This document shows positions 15,914-26,200 of a stretch of 64,000 nt of DNA, piece by piece. Origin of the DNA: Microbacterium sp. VKM Ac-2923 (GTDB taxonomy: Bacteria; Actinomycetota; Actinomycetes; Actinomycetales; Microbacteriaceae); assembly GCF_022815605.1 (NCBI RefSeq), contig NZ_JALGRP010000009.1:62001-126000 (forward strand), given 5' to 3'. The notes under the pieces are model-generated. The model searched no databases, was not told the DNA's origin, and was given only the letters and a program-made list of their open reading frames with translations. How positions within the stretch are numbered: position 1 is the first letter of the stretch; each line of letters starts with the position of its first letter. A program made the translations under genes and the position numbers.

Positions 15914-17359
15914 TCATGCTAGCGGCGCGTCGTGTGCGCCCGTGAGAAGTCGAGAGGGGGCGAGCAGGGAAATCCGGCTCAGGTGGACGACCCCGCGTGC
16001 GCCGATGACGCGGATGTGCGCCCCGCGCACGCGCTGGCGCGGAAGGTCGGCGATCCGCCGATACCCGACGGCGTTCACGACGAGGACGGTCCGGGTCGTC
16101 CCGTCGACCTCCTCGAGGTCGACCTCCAGGTGCTCGATGAGCTGCCCACGGCTGATGTCCTCGTCGAGGATGATCCCGTCGACCTCGACCGGCTCGTCCC
16201 ACCGCACCGCGACGGTGTCGCCCTCGCGCAGATCGAGGGTCGCATCCGGGGTGGGCAGGGGGACCGTCCGCCCCGAGATGGTCAGTCGAGCCCGCGGGGC
16301 CCGGTCGCGATCGGCGAGTTCTGCGATGAGCGCACCCAGGCCGCGGAGTGCCTCGACGTCGGGGGTCGAGATCACGCCGCTCGCCTCCGGAGGGATGTTC
16401 AGGAGGAACCCGCTGTTGCCACCGACACTGCGACGGTAGATGTCGTACAACTCGATCGCCGAGCGCACCTGATCGTCTTCGGCCGGGTGGTGGAACCATC
16501 CGGGGCGGATCGAGGTGTTCACCTCGGCGGGGTACCAGACGAGCTCGTCGCCGGTGGCTTCGAGGGCGGCGCGCGAGCCGAGGTCTTCTTCGTCGGAGCG
16601 CACCATGCGCGCGAACGCCGCGTCGTCCTGCTGCTGGGAGCGGGATGCCACGCGCTCGGCGTCGCGCAGGGACGCCGGCACCACGCTCCACTCGTCGGCA
16701 CGCGTGTGACCGGCTTCGTTGCCGCACCAGCGGACGTCGGGCCCGCAGACGCTGATGACCGCGTCGGGCTGCAGCCGACGGACGACTTCGTAGTACCGCT
16801 CCCAGTCGTACGTCTGCACGCGGCCGTCGGGCCCCTCGCCGTTGGCGCCGTCGAGCCAGACGGTCGAGATGGGGCCGTACCCGGTGAGCAGCTCGGTGAG
16901 CTGCGCGACGAAGAAGTCGTCGTAGGGGGCGCCGCTGCCGTAGCACGCCTCGGTGCGATCCCACGGCGACAGGTAGACGCCGAAGGCGAGGCCGTGGCGG
17001 GCTGCGGCCTCGGCCGTCTCGCGCACCAGATCACCCCGCCCGTCACGCCACGGGCTGGCGGCGACGGTGTGCGCGGTGAGGGCGCTCGGCCAGAGGCAGA
17101 ACCCGTCGTGGTGCTTGGCCGTGAGGATGACTCCCCGCGCCCCCGAGGCGGCGATGCTCCGCATCCATTGATCGGTGTCCACGTCCGAGGGGTCGAACAG
17201 GGCGGGGTCCTCGTGTCCGAGCCCCCATTCCCGATCGGTCATGGTGTTCATGCCGACGTGGATGAAGGCGGTGAACTCCCGCTGCTGCCAGGCGAGCTGA
17301 CGCGCGGAGGGGAGGACGCCGGCGGCTTCGCGGACACGGGGCGAGAGGGGTGCGGTCAC
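15914..17359 (-). CDS. Glycoside hydrolase family 29 alpha-L-fucosidase
   Basis: A 481-residue GH29 enzyme. Barrel signatures are FIHVGMNTMTDREWG, LTAKHHDGFCLWPS (82-87) and the nucleophile D170 in TVWLDGANGEGPDG; a C-terminal beta domain follows. There is no signal peptide, so it is cytoplasmic. The WLDGANGEG context resembles subfamily B enzymes that cut alpha-1,3/1,4-fucose from branched Lewis-type glycans; this is inference. It overlaps the upstream small membrane protein gene by 4 bp. Confidence 0.92.
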   Translation of the reverse strand: MTAPLSPRVREAAGVLPSARQLAWQQREFTAFIHVGMNTMTDREWGLGHEDPALFDPSDVDTDQWMRSIAASGARGVILTAKHHDGFCLWPSALTAHTVAASPWRDGRGDLVRETAEAAARHGLAFGVYLSPWDRTEACYGSGAPYDDFFVAQLTELLTGYGPISTVWLDGANGEGPDGRVQTYDWERYYEVVRRLQPDAVISVCGPDVRWCGNEAGHTRADEWSVVPASLRDAERVASRSQQQDDAAFARMVRSDEEDLGSRAALEATGDELVWYPAEVNTSIRPGWFHHPAEDDQVRSAIELYDIYRRSVGGNSGFLLNIPPEASGVISTPDVEALRGLGALIAELADRDRAPRARLTISGRTVPLPTPDATLDLREGDTVAVRWDEPVEVDGIILDEDISRGQLIEHLEVDLEEVDGTTRTVLVVNAVGYRRIADLPRQRVRGAHIRVIGARGVVHLSRISLLAPSRLLTGAHDAPLA

Positions 17360-17562
17360 CGATATCTCCGGTTGTACAGGGCGAGCAGTGCGATCAAGCC
17401 GGCCAGACCGGCCATCATCGCGAGGAAGTTGGGCCAGCCGACGGTCTGCTGGTTGACGATCACGATGACGACGCAGGCGACGAGGACGACGATCGCGACG
17501 ATGCCGGTGAGGACCTCGCGGACGTCGATGCTCCGGCGCGGGCGGGGATCGGGGGCGGTCAT
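17356..17562 (-). CDS. Small membrane protein in the fucosidase transporter operon
   Basis: A 68-residue protein with an N-terminal charged stretch (PDPRPRRSIDVREV) and two predicted membrane helices (GIVAIVVLVACVVIVIV; FLAMMAGLAGLIALLALY), ending NRRYR. Both ends overlap neighbours by 4 bp, so it is certainly co-translated with the permease and the fucosidase. Similar small two-helix proteins accompany actinobacterial sugar importers, but no function is known to me. Confidence 0.75.
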   Translation of the reverse strand: MTAPDPRPRRSIDVREVLTGIVAIVVLVACVVIVIVNQQTVGWPNFLAMMAGLAGLIALLALYNRRYR

Positions 17563-18506
17563 TTGATTCCTCCTCCTCCGACCGACTGCAGCAGCCGGCG
17601 CTGGATGATCGCGTAGAAGACGATGACGGGGACCATGACGATCACCATGCCGGCGTACAGCACGCCGTAGTCGGCGGCGGCGCGCTGAGCTTGGAACAGG
17701 TTGAGCAGGCCCACCTGGAGCGTCTTGGAGTCACCGGGCACGAGCGTCAACGAGATGATGAAGTCGTTCCAGTAGGCCAGGAAGTTGAACAGCAGCGCCG
17801 TGCTGATCGCGGGCAGTGCCAGGGGCAGCATCACGGACACCATCGTGCGGAAGCGCGAGCTCCCGTCGAGCATCGCCGCCTCCTCGTACTCGACCGGGAT
17901 CGTGCGGAAGAAGGTCGAGAGCAGGTAGATCGTGAAGGGGAGCGACGTGGCCGCGTAGACGAGCGCCAGCACGGCCAGGTTGTCGATGAAGACACCCCCG
18001 GGGAAGAGTCCGCGCAGGGCGCGGTCCCATCCCAGCAGCTGCAGGAAGATGGGCACGACGATGTAGTTCACGTTGATGAACAGGCCGGCGAGGATGGCGA
18101 CCTCGAGCACGGACTTGCCGCGGAACTCGAAACGCGCGAGCACGTAGGCCGCCGGAACCGCGACCACGAGAGAGATGGCCAGGGCCAGCACCGTGACGAA
18201 GATCGAGTTGACGAAGTAGTCGCCCATGCGCGCGTTGACGAAGGCGTCGACGAAGTTCTGCACGTGCACGCCGAGGGGGAGGGCCCAGGGGTCGCCGTAG
18301 AACTCGGGCCGGGTCTTGATGGAGGCCATGAAGATCCAGGCGGTGGGAACGATGATCGCCGCACACAGGGCGATCATGATCACGTTGATGATCGTCCGGC
18401 TCACGCGGCCGGCGGTCCGGGCGGAGCCGGTCCGCACGGGGGTGAATCGTCGGCGCGGCGTCGGCGCCGGTGCGTCCGGACGGACGGGGGTGAGGTTCAG
18501 AGCCAT
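17559..18506 (-). CDS. Carbohydrate ABC transporter permease (MalG type)
   Basis: A 315-residue inner-membrane permease with six hydrophobic segments and the EAA loop (EYEEAAMLDGSSRFRTMVSVMLPLALP, in parts) that contacts the ATPase. Its start codon overlaps the stop of the MalF-type permease by one base. No ATPase gene exists in the locus, so a shared MsiK-type ATPase elsewhere in the genome is expected, as in other actinobacteria. Confidence 0.92.
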   Translation of the reverse strand: MALNLTPVRPDAPAPTPRRRFTPVRTGSARTAGRVSRTIINVIMIALCAAIIVPTAWIFMASIKTRPEFYGDPWALPLGVHVQNFVDAFVNARMGDYFVNSIFVTVLALAISLVVAVPAAYVLARFEFRGKSVLEVAILAGLFINVNYIVVPIFLQLLGWDRALRGLFPGGVFIDNLAVLALVYAATSLPFTIYLLSTFFRTIPVEYEEAAMLDGSSRFRTMVSVMLPLALPAISTALLFNFLAYWNDFIISLTLVPGDSKTLQVGLLNLFQAQRAAADYGVLYAGMVIVMVPVIVFYAIIQRRLLQSVGGGGIK

Positions 18507-19411
18507 CAGAACTGGTAGACCTCTCGCTTGGTGGCGCGGTTGATGATCAGCGCGAGCACGAACGAGAACACGAAGATCACCACGCCGATCGCCATGCCGT
18601 AGCCGTAACTGGAGTTGGTGTACGCCTGCCGGTACATGTAGTTGAGCAGCACGTCGGACGAGCCGTTGGGGCCGCCGTCGGTCAGGGCGCGCACGAGGAC
18701 GAACGCCAGGTTGATCGACGAGATGATGAAGAACGTCAGCGTCGTGCGCAGCGTGCTCCACACCAGGGGCAGCGTGATCGTGAAGAAGGTGCGCACGGGT
18801 CCCGAGCCGTCGATCGCGGCAGCCTCGTAGACCTCGGCGGGGATCGAGCTCATGCCCGCCAGGTAGAGCAGCACGTAGTAGCCGATGGACTGCCACAGCA
18901 TGGCGATGGCGATGCTGTACATGATGATGCCCTCGTTGCCGAGCCACACCTGCGTGAGGTGACCGAACCCGATCGTGGACAGGAAGTTGTTGAGCAGGCC
19001 GCTCTGCTGGTCGTAGACCGCCGAGAAGATCGCCGCGACCACGACGATCGACAGCACGCTCGGCAGGTAGAGGACGAAGCGGTAGAAGTTCCGCCCCTTG
19101 AGGCGCGGGTTCATGAGCAGGGCGGCGATGGCCAGCGCGCCGGCCATGGTGATGATCGTCACGACGACCAGCAGCAGCAGGGTGTTCTGCAGGGATCGCA
19201 GGAACTGGGTGTCACCGGCCAGGGCGACGAAGTTGTCGAGCCCGATGAACCTCGCGGTGCCGGTGAAGCCGGTCCACTGGAAGAGCGACATGCGGAAGAC
19301 GTCGACGGTGGGGATCACCATGAACACGACGTAGAGGAGGAACGCCGGGGTCAGGCAGAGGAAGATGAAGCGACCTCGACCCCGCGTGAGTGCGGAGGAA
19401 CGACGGGACAT
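18506..19411 (-). CDS. Carbohydrate ABC transporter permease (MalF type)
   Basis: A 301-residue permease with six hydrophobic segments (first FLCLTPAFLLYVVFMVIPTV) and the EAA loop EVYEAAAIDGSGPVRTFFTITLPL, in parts. The start at 19411 (MSRRSSALTRGRGR) has GAGAGG upstream and is favoured over an in-frame start 28 codons earlier. It partners the next gene to import the oligosaccharide bound by the lipoprotein encoded upstream. Confidence 0.92.
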   Translation of the reverse strand: MSRRSSALTRGRGRFIFLCLTPAFLLYVVFMVIPTVDVFRMSLFQWTGFTGTARFIGLDNFVALAGDTQFLRSLQNTLLLLVVVTIITMAGALAIAALLMNPRLKGRNFYRFVLYLPSVLSIVVVAAIFSAVYDQQSGLLNNFLSTIGFGHLTQVWLGNEGIIMYSIAIAMLWQSIGYYVLLYLAGMSSIPAEVYEAAAIDGSGPVRTFFTITLPLVWSTLRTTLTFFIISSINLAFVLVRALTDGGPNGSSDVLLNYMYRQAYTNSSYGYGMAIGVVIFVFSFVLALIINRATKREVYQF

Positions 19412-19478
19412 GGGGGCCTCTCGGGGGAGCGAACACCGGTCGCCCGCCGGCGGAGCGGCGGGCGACCGGTGGGTGGGA

Positions 19479-20813
19479 CTACTTCGCGGCGGCACCGAGG
19501 CGGTTGCTCGCCTCGTTCACCTGGTCCTGCCACTGGTCGAGAGTGACCGTACCGTTGATGACGCTGTTGGCGGTGTCGAACAGCGTGGCCTTGAGGTCGA
19601 CGCCGGGCACCGGCTCGGTGGCGGCGAAGCCACCCACGAGCGCCTTGACGTCCGGCAGGCTGTACGAGGCGTAGAACTCGGCCGAGTCGCCCGACAGGGT
19701 GTCGGCCAGACCCGTGATGGGCTGGACGGCACCGGTCTCGGCGAAGATCGCCGCGGCCTTGTCGGAGTACAGGAACGCGATGAAGTCCTTCGCGGCATCC
19801 TTGTTGGTGGCCCCGCTGGGAACCCAGGCGTTCTCCACGAACGTGGTCAGGTAGCGGTCGCCGCCGGTCTCGGGCGCGGGCACCGGGGCCAGGCCCCAGG
19901 CGAAGCCGTCGGCGCGGGGCGCGTCCTTCATCTCGTTGGCGATCCAGGTGCCGTTGGGCATGAACAGGACGGTGTCGTCGAGAATCGTCTGCTGGTTCTT
20001 CGTGAAGTCCTGGCCGTTGGCGTAACCGACGGTGGACGGCGCGGTGTAGTCGGTCAGCAGCTTGGTGGTCAGCTCGAGGGCTTCACGCGCCTCGGGCTGC
20101 TCCCACACGTTCTCCTTGTAGGTGACGACGTCACGGTAGAAGTCGTCGCCGCCGATGGACGACAGCAGCGCGAAGAAGTAGGAGTCGAGGTAGCCCGCGG
20201 TCGGGTACGTGAACAGCGAGATGCCTTCGGCCTTGGCGGTGTCGCCCAGCGCGAAGAAGTCGTCCCACGTGGTCGGCACCTCCCAGCCCTTCTGCGCGAA
20301 GAGGCCCTGGTTGTAGACCAGGCCCGTCGGCGAGGCGTACATCGGCATCAGGTAGACCTGATCGTCGCCGTAGGGGTTGGTGTTGAGGTTTCCGACGATG
20401 CCCTCGGTGAGCTTCGAGGAGACCGTCACGTCTTCGCCCGGGACGGTCTCGTCGAGGACGCTCGTGAGGTCTTCGAGGCCGCGGTCGCGGATGAAGCCCT
20501 CGGTGAAGCCCTCTTTGGCGCCCTGGCCGAGGATGACCACGTCGGGGAAGTCCCCCGCGGCCACCTGGGGCGTGAGCTCCTGGGCGAGGGTCTTGCTCGT
20601 CGTCAGTTCGATGGTGACGTCGGGCGCCACCTCTTTGTACGCGTCGACGACCTGCTGGTACATCTCCGACCCGTATCCGCCCTCGAAGGCGGCGATCTTC
20701 AGCGTGCCCGTCGAGCCGCTGCCGGATTCGTCCGTCTGTCCGCCGGCGCATCCGGCGAGGAGGCCGATGGTGGTGAGCATCGCCACCGCTCCGGCAAGTG
20801 TGGTCTTCTTCAC
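19479..20813 (-). CDS. Sugar-binding lipoprotein of the fucosyl-glycan ABC importer
   Basis: A 444-residue extracellular solute-binding protein (family 1). The signal peptide ends in the lipobox LLAGC, giving a lipidated Cys about residue 22, followed by GGQTDESGSGS. Binding-protein motifs include ADYGVL-like FPDVVILGQGAKEGF and NGTWIANEM. The GTG at 20813 is chosen because AAAGGAA lies at the right distance. It is the first gene of a six-gene operon (binding protein, two permeases, small membrane protein, fucosidase, LacI) and has two LacI-type operators upstream. Confidence 0.9.
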   Translation of the reverse strand: MKKTTLAGAVAMLTTIGLLAGCAGGQTDESGSGSTGTLKIAAFEGGYGSEMYQQVVDAYKEVAPDVTIELTTSKTLAQELTPQVAAGDFPDVVILGQGAKEGFTEGFIRDRGLEDLTSVLDETVPGEDVTVSSKLTEGIVGNLNTNPYGDDQVYLMPMYASPTGLVYNQGLFAQKGWEVPTTWDDFFALGDTAKAEGISLFTYPTAGYLDSYFFALLSSIGGDDFYRDVVTYKENVWEQPEAREALELTTKLLTDYTAPSTVGYANGQDFTKNQQTILDDTVLFMPNGTWIANEMKDAPRADGFAWGLAPVPAPETGGDRYLTTFVENAWVPSGATNKDAAKDFIAFLYSDKAAAIFAETGAVQPITGLADTLSGDSAEFYASYSLPDVKALVGGFAATEPVPGVDLKATLFDTANSVINGTVTLDQWQDQVNEASNRLGAAAK

Positions 20814-20916
20814 GAGTTTCCTTTCGGCTGAGCCCGACACGCCCTCGGGTGGCGGTCGGCGCGGGTGCTGCGTGGCAGCGATCAACTTCTTCGTCTGATG
20901 CCCGATGGTGCGTGGG

Positions 20917-20951
20917 TGACATCATGATGGCAGCAATTGGCATCGATGACA
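20917..20951. promoter_or_regulatory. Pair of LacI-type operators before the ABC operon
   Basis: TGACATCATGATGGCA (20917-20932) and TGGCATCGATGACA (20938-20951) are imperfect palindromes built from the same TG(G/A)CATC half-site as 12570-12583. They are about 21 bp apart centre to centre, two helical turns, and lie 104-138 bp upstream of the GTG. This arrangement suggests cooperative repression. Confidence 0.65.
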
Positions 20952-20968
20952 ACTGCTCACAAACGGTT

Positions 20969-21002
20969 GTGCCTCGACCGTTACGCAACGGAAACGAGGC
21001 AC
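20969..21002. terminator. Hairpin in the 370-bp gap before the ABC operon
   Basis: GTGCCTCG (20969-20976) pairs with CGAGGCAC (20995-21002), and an inner CCGTT/AACGG stem (78-82 with 87-91) continues the hairpin. It may terminate the leftward surface-protein operon ending at 21184, or be part of the transporter promoter. The rest of 20814-21183 holds the operators and no gene. Confidence 0.5.
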
Positions 21003-21183
21003 GTGCGTTCCTGCTCCCTCGCGGTCCGCGGGCGAGGAGTCGGCATCCGGTTCGCCCGGGGTCGGGGCCGCCCCGTGCGCGTCGCGGGCGAGGGCTCGCT
21101 CGCGTCCGAGGCGTTGGAACGGTCGTCTGTGGGACCGAGCCGTGGGCCGCGGCTCCGATGTTGCGTGCGATCGAGGCTATCGA

Positions 21184-22596
21184 TCAGCAGCGCGGATCGC
21201 TCGCCGACCGGCGACGTGCCGCCACGCGCATCGCCGCGACGCCCGCCGTCACGACGATCCCCGCGGCGAGGACGCCCCAGCCGTCGACGGCGAGCCCGGT
21301 GCGTGCCAGACCGCCCGGTGAGGGCGTCGGTGTCGGTGTCGCGATGCCCGGGGTCGACGTGGGCAGGGAAGGACGCGGAGTCACGTCGACGTCGACGAAG
21401 ACAGTGCTCGGGCCCGCGGCCGCGAAGCTCGGAGAGGCTTCGCTCACGCCGACGACGCCGGCGATCGCGGCGATGAGCACGACGGCGAGCCCCGCGTTCA
21501 TCGACGCGCCTTGGCGTCGGCCCTCTTCGCGCGCGTCGTCGAGCATCCGGGCGACGTCCCTGCGACGGGCTGTGCCCCGCCAGCGCAGCAGAGCGAAGGC
21601 CAGCGCGAGCATCGCGAGCAGAAGCAGATGGCTCCACGGGATCGTTGCGACCGTGGACTGAGCGGTGGCGGCGACCTCGGGGAGCGGCTCGGCCCCCACG
21701 ACGGCGACGGCCTCTGCGGTGGTGCCCACCTGGGTGACGAAGGTGGGCCACACCTCCGGCACCACGGTGGCGATCACGCGCGATTCGCCCGGGGCGAACT
21801 CGGGGATCTGCGCCGGTGTCGTGTCGATGGCGAATACGCCGAGGGGCCCGGCGGTGGTGACCCGGGGGAGCGCGCCGAGTCTGGTGTTGCCGGAGTTGAC
21901 GATGGTGGAGGTCACCGTGAGGGAGCCGGGACGGAAGGGAGTCCACGACGGGGTGTAGATCGCCGTCTGGTCGGTGACCGACAGCGCGGGCGCGAGATCG
22001 CCGCGCACCCGCGTCATCACGCGGAAGCCGACGCGCGATTCCACGCCGATGGTGCTGTCGCCGGTGCGGATGCTCGCGGCGACGCCGGCGGGATGATCAC
22101 CGGGGGTCGCGTCGGCGGGGACATCGACCCGGAAGGGGAGGATGACGCTGTCGCCGGCCCGCACCTCGACGGAGTCGGCGATCGAGATCCACGTCCCGGC
22201 ATCGACCGACGCCTCGTCGGCGCGGAGCATGTTGAACCGGCCCGTGTCGGTGAAGTAGCCGTCTTCGGCGCTCAGCTGGAAGACGACGTCGACGAGTCCG
22301 CGGTTGGTGATCGACATGTGCTCGGTGACGGACTGCCCGGCATCCAGGGTCAGCTCCGTCCACGGCTCGCCGGTGGGACCGCTCGCGTCGGCCGGCTCCA
22401 CCGACCAGGTCACGGTGTCTCCGGCGTCCGCCGACTCTCCGGCCTGGGCCGGGGTCGCGGCGATGACCGACGAGAGGGTGAGCACGGTCGTTCCGAGCAC
22501 GATCGCGGCCGCGCGGAAGAGAAGACGGGGGAGCATCGTGGATCCGAAACGTCCGGCCCGGTCGAGGAGTCGACCGGGCCGGACAGGTGAGGTCAC
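21184..22596 (-). CDS. DUF916-like membrane-anchored surface protein with LARTG tail
   Basis: A 470-residue protein with a signal peptide, then an ectodomain with immunoglobulin-like strands (VEPADASGPTGEPWTEL; ADATPGDHPAGVAASI) resembling DUF916/WxL-interacting proteins, and a membrane helix (HLLLLAMLALAFALLRW). After a short charged linker a second signal-like helix (NAGLAVVLIAAIAGVVGV), a Pro/Thr-rich stretch, GGLARTG, a final helix and RRR follow. This looks like two proteins fused; an internal ATG at 21501 with AAGG upstream could also be used. It overlaps the preceding WxL-like gene by 4 bp. Confidence 0.75.
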   Translation of the reverse strand: MTSPVRPGRLLDRAGRFGSTMLPRLLFRAAAIVLGTTVLTLSSVIAATPAQAGESADAGDTVTWSVEPADASGPTGEPWTELTLDAGQSVTEHMSITNRGLVDVVFQLSAEDGYFTDTGRFNMLRADEASVDAGTWISIADSVEVRAGDSVILPFRVDVPADATPGDHPAGVAASIRTGDSTIGVESRVGFRVMTRVRGDLAPALSVTDQTAIYTPSWTPFRPGSLTVTSTIVNSGNTRLGALPRVTTAGPLGVFAIDTTPAQIPEFAPGESRVIATVVPEVWPTFVTQVGTTAEAVAVVGAEPLPEVAATAQSTVATIPWSHLLLLAMLALAFALLRWRGTARRRDVARMLDDAREEGRRQGASMNAGLAVVLIAAIAGVVGVSEASPSFAAAGPSTVFVDVDVTPRPSLPTSTPGIATPTPTPSPGGLARTGLAVDGWGVLAAGIVVTAGVAAMRVAARRRSASDPRC

Positions 22597-23204
22597 TCGA
22601 ACAGCGACAGGGTGATGGTGGACGAGTACTGACCGGAGCTGACGGTCGCGGGAACCCGCAAGGTCAGATCCGCCGTCGCGGTCGAGCTGATGCCGCCCTC
22701 GGGCACCGCCTCGGCGTCGCTGAGGTACAGCAGTTCCTGGTCCTTGAGTCCGCGGCCCGCATCGCCCTGCAGTGCGCCGTCGACGTCGCCGCCCACCGAG
22801 ATGGCGTCATCCTCGCCGCTGACCAGGCGCGGGCTCCACCCCAGATACTTCGCCTCGATGACGCTGCCGTCGGCGCTGGTGAAGTCGCTGGCGGAGCCCA
22901 GCACCGACCAGCGCGCACCGTCGGCCGTCTGCTCCGGGTCGCGGGTGTCGGTGACCGTGACCTGGGGCAGGACGCCGGTGAACTGGCGGGCGTCTCCGGT
23001 CGACCCCTGCTCGCTGAGCGTGGCGCGCCCGGGGGCGACGGTCAGGGCGAGGGTGCCGGGGCCTTCGAGCTGCGTGACCTCCACGTCGACCCCGATCTGG
23101 CTGTCGCCCACCGGGTCGGCCGCGACCGCGGCGATCGCGGCGCCGCCGGTCGTCATGAGCGCGGCGGCCAGGATGGCGATTCCCGCGCGTGTGGTGTTCT
23201 TCAT
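22593..23204 (-). CDS. WxL-domain-like secreted surface protein
   Basis: A 203-residue protein with a signal peptide (TRAGIAILAAALMTTGGAAIA) and a beta-rich body. Motifs are like WxL cell-wall-binding domains: RWSVLGSASDFTSADG in the middle, YLGWSPRL, and the final QYSSTITLSLFE. WxL proteins attach non-covalently to peptidoglycan and act with DUF916 partners, which is what the next gene encodes. The start at 23204 has AAGGAGAG upstream. It lies 89 bp after the beta-helix gene. Confidence 0.75.
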   Translation of the reverse strand: MKNTTRAGIAILAAALMTTGGAAIAAVAADPVGDSQIGVDVEVTQLEGPGTLALTVAPGRATLSEQGSTGDARQFTGVLPQVTVTDTRDPEQTADGARWSVLGSASDFTSADGSVIEAKYLGWSPRLVSGEDDAISVGGDVDGALQGDAGRGLKDQELLYLSDAEAVPEGGISSTATADLTLRVPATVSSGQYSSTITLSLFE

Positions 23205-23293
23205 GTTCTCTCCTTCGATGTTCGGGTGTCGGACGGGCACGGGCGCCCGTCCGGATGATCGGGCGGGGGCGTCGCCGGCCCCCGCCCGATCTC

Positions 23294-26200
23294 TCAGTTC
23301 TGGGCGCTGTAGGACGCCTGGACGCTCGTGCTGACCTTCTTGCCGTTCACGGTGGCGGTGGCGGTGACGGTCGCCGCACCCGCGGGGATGGAGGCCTTCG
23401 TCGAGTTGATCGACACGCTGACCTTCTGGCCCGGCTGCACCGTCGCGAACGACTTCTTGCCATACGCCGTGGTGATGTCGATGAGCACCGGCACGGTCGA
23501 ACGGTTCACGGCGGTGACCGTGACGTACGCCTTGCCCGCGAGCTTCCGGGTGGATGCCGTCGCCTCCACGGAGAGGGGGTTCACGGCCGCGATCGCCGCG
23601 GTCAGAGCGGTCGTCGCGTTCGCGATGGCCGTCTGCGTGACGGTGTCGTTGCCCGAGCCGGCGCGGGTGCGGTTCGCGGCGTCGAGGACGCTCTGAGCCG
23701 CCTGCTTCTGCGTCTGCAGGGCGACATGTGCGGCGGAGGTCCCGGGCGCGACGGCGGCCGCTGTGGCCAGTGCCTTCTCGAGGGCGGTGGTGTCACCGAT
23801 CTCGATCGACACGCGCGTGGTCTTGTTCGAGGCGAAGTCGAACACGATGCCGGAGGTGCCCAGCTCCTTGTCGGCGAAGAACGCCGGCGTGAGCGTGTAC
23901 ACCTTCGTCCCGGCATCGTCGGAGACGGTGTAGTCCGCGGCATCCAGGCTGCCCACGAGGGCGCCGGAGGTCGTGACGTAGCCGAGCGAGCGCACGGTGT
24001 CTCCGCCGAGGTCGACCCGGTACGACACGGTGTTGCGCGCAGACGACGCCTGCGAGGCGTTGCGGTCGTAGAAGCCGGCCGCGGGGGTCACCACCGGGTT
24101 GGTCTGCACCGTGCCGTTGTTGAAGACCTTGATCTCCCGCATGGTCGGCGCGTAGATCTGGCCGGCCTTGATGCCCGCGATCGACAGGCGCAGCTTGCTG
24201 CTGGTCTGCGCGTCGAAGCGGACGACCTTGCTGGTGCCCACGCCGTCGCCGGAGGCGAACGTCACCCACGAGTTCGTCGCCGCATCCCACCGCTGCAGCG
24301 AGAAGGCCGCGATGCGCGCGTCCGTGCCGGAGTCGGTGAACTCCGACAGGTCGACCTCGTCGAAGCGTGTCGACGCGCCGAAGTCGATGTCGATCGTGAG
24401 GGGGTAGGTGGCGTTGTCCGCCGCTGCCCACCGCGTGCTCGCATCGCCGTCGACGAGGTTGGCGGCCTTCAACGCGAAGTTGTTGTGCGGGTGGGTGGAG
24501 CTGGCGACCGCGGACTTTCCGAGCGCGAGGTTCGTGCGCGTGTCCACGCCGACGTTCTCGATCGGGTTGGTGTCGACCGGTGCGGTCACGACGGCACCGC
24601 GAGTGGCTTCGAACAGGCCGATGTCGGGCGCCGAGCCTCGGTAGTTGGGACTTCCGAAGAAGTCCGTCGTGCCGATGCGCTCGTTGTAGCGACCCTTGTC
24701 GATGAGGGGCGAGGTGTCCTTCAGCGTGAAGAGGCCGGCCGACTGACGGATGTTCTCGACTCCCGCGTTGCGCGCGTAGTCGGCCACCTTGCCCGTGAAC
24801 TGCGGGTCGGCGGTGATCGCGGCGTCATCCTTCGGCTGCTGCGGCGACGCGACGCCACCGGTTTCGAAGTAGGCGTTGTTCGAGAACACGCCCAGGTCGA
24901 GCGCGCCGTCCTTGCGGTACCAGGTGGTCGGCGTCGTCGAGGTGTTGTAGAAGACGTTGTTGAAGAAGTAGACGCGGCTCTTCAGCACCTCGTCGTGGAA
25001 CTGGTGCAGTTTGCTGCCGTCGTAGACGAAGACGTTGTTCGACACGTAGGTCGGCGAGTAGTTCGTCGACAGCATGTTCTTCCAGATCACGCCGTTGTCG
25101 TTCACCGACAGGTTGTAGCGCGCGATGGAGTTGCTGCTGTTACCCATGTACGACATCCAGCCGCCCTGGTTGTCGTGCGAGTAGTTGTACTCGTAGGTGA
25201 CGTTGAAGTTCGTGAACTCGAGGTCCCACGGGGTGGCGTCGTACTCGTTGGCGGGACCGCCGTAGATCTCGTTGAAGCGCATGGTCGAGTCGGCACCGGC
25301 CCAGAGGTAGAGGCCGGCCGAGACCTGTCGGTACCGCTCCAGCCAGCCGTTGGCCTCGTTGTACTCCGCCAGCAGGCGCTGGGTGTTCGCGAACTGGTAC
25401 GGGCCCTGGCCGATGCTCTCGGCGTAGTTGTGGCCGATGTAGACGTCGCGGCTGTAGAAGTCCTGATCCCGGACCCACAGCTGCTCCCAGCCCTCGTGGA
25501 ACTTCCCGGTCTCATCGACACGTCCCTGCGCGTCACCGAACCAGTTGAAGGCGAACTGCACCGCGTGCAGTTCCACCTCGGTGAAGGTGTTGTTCTCGAT
25601 CCGGATGTCCCGGAAGTGGTATCCGCCCTTGCCGTACGCGGTCCACTGCTGCGATCCGAAGACCTGGAAGTTGACGCCGCCGTAGTGGATGCGCTGCCAG
25701 CTGCTGGGACCGTCGATGTTGTGCACGTCGAGGTTCGAGATGCGGATGCCGTCCATCACGGTGTCGGCACCCGGGGCCAGCTTGTCGGCGTTGATCGATA
25801 CCGAGACACCGTCGCGCACGAAGCTGCCGCTCGTGATGTCGGTGGCGAAGTCGTCGTCGTTGGACAGCTCGAGGTTGGCGATGTGCACGTATTCCTGGTT
25901 GCGCAGGTTCACCGCGCCGGTCAGGCCCACCGTGTCGGGGTTCTTCAGACCGTTCGCCGAGAAGGGGGACGTCACCTTGCCGTTCGTGCGGATGTAGGGC
26001 AGCCCGGCTGCCGCGTCACCGTACGCGTCGATGACGATCGGCTTCCCCGTAGTGCCCGACCCCTTGGGCCAGAGCTGCTGGTCTGCCCACGTCTCGCCAC
26101 CCTTGAGCAGGATCCGGTCTCCGGGCTGGAAGGTGGTCGAGTTGACTCGGGCGAGGCTCTTCCACGCCTGATCGCGGGCGGTGCCCGAGGCGGTGTCGAC

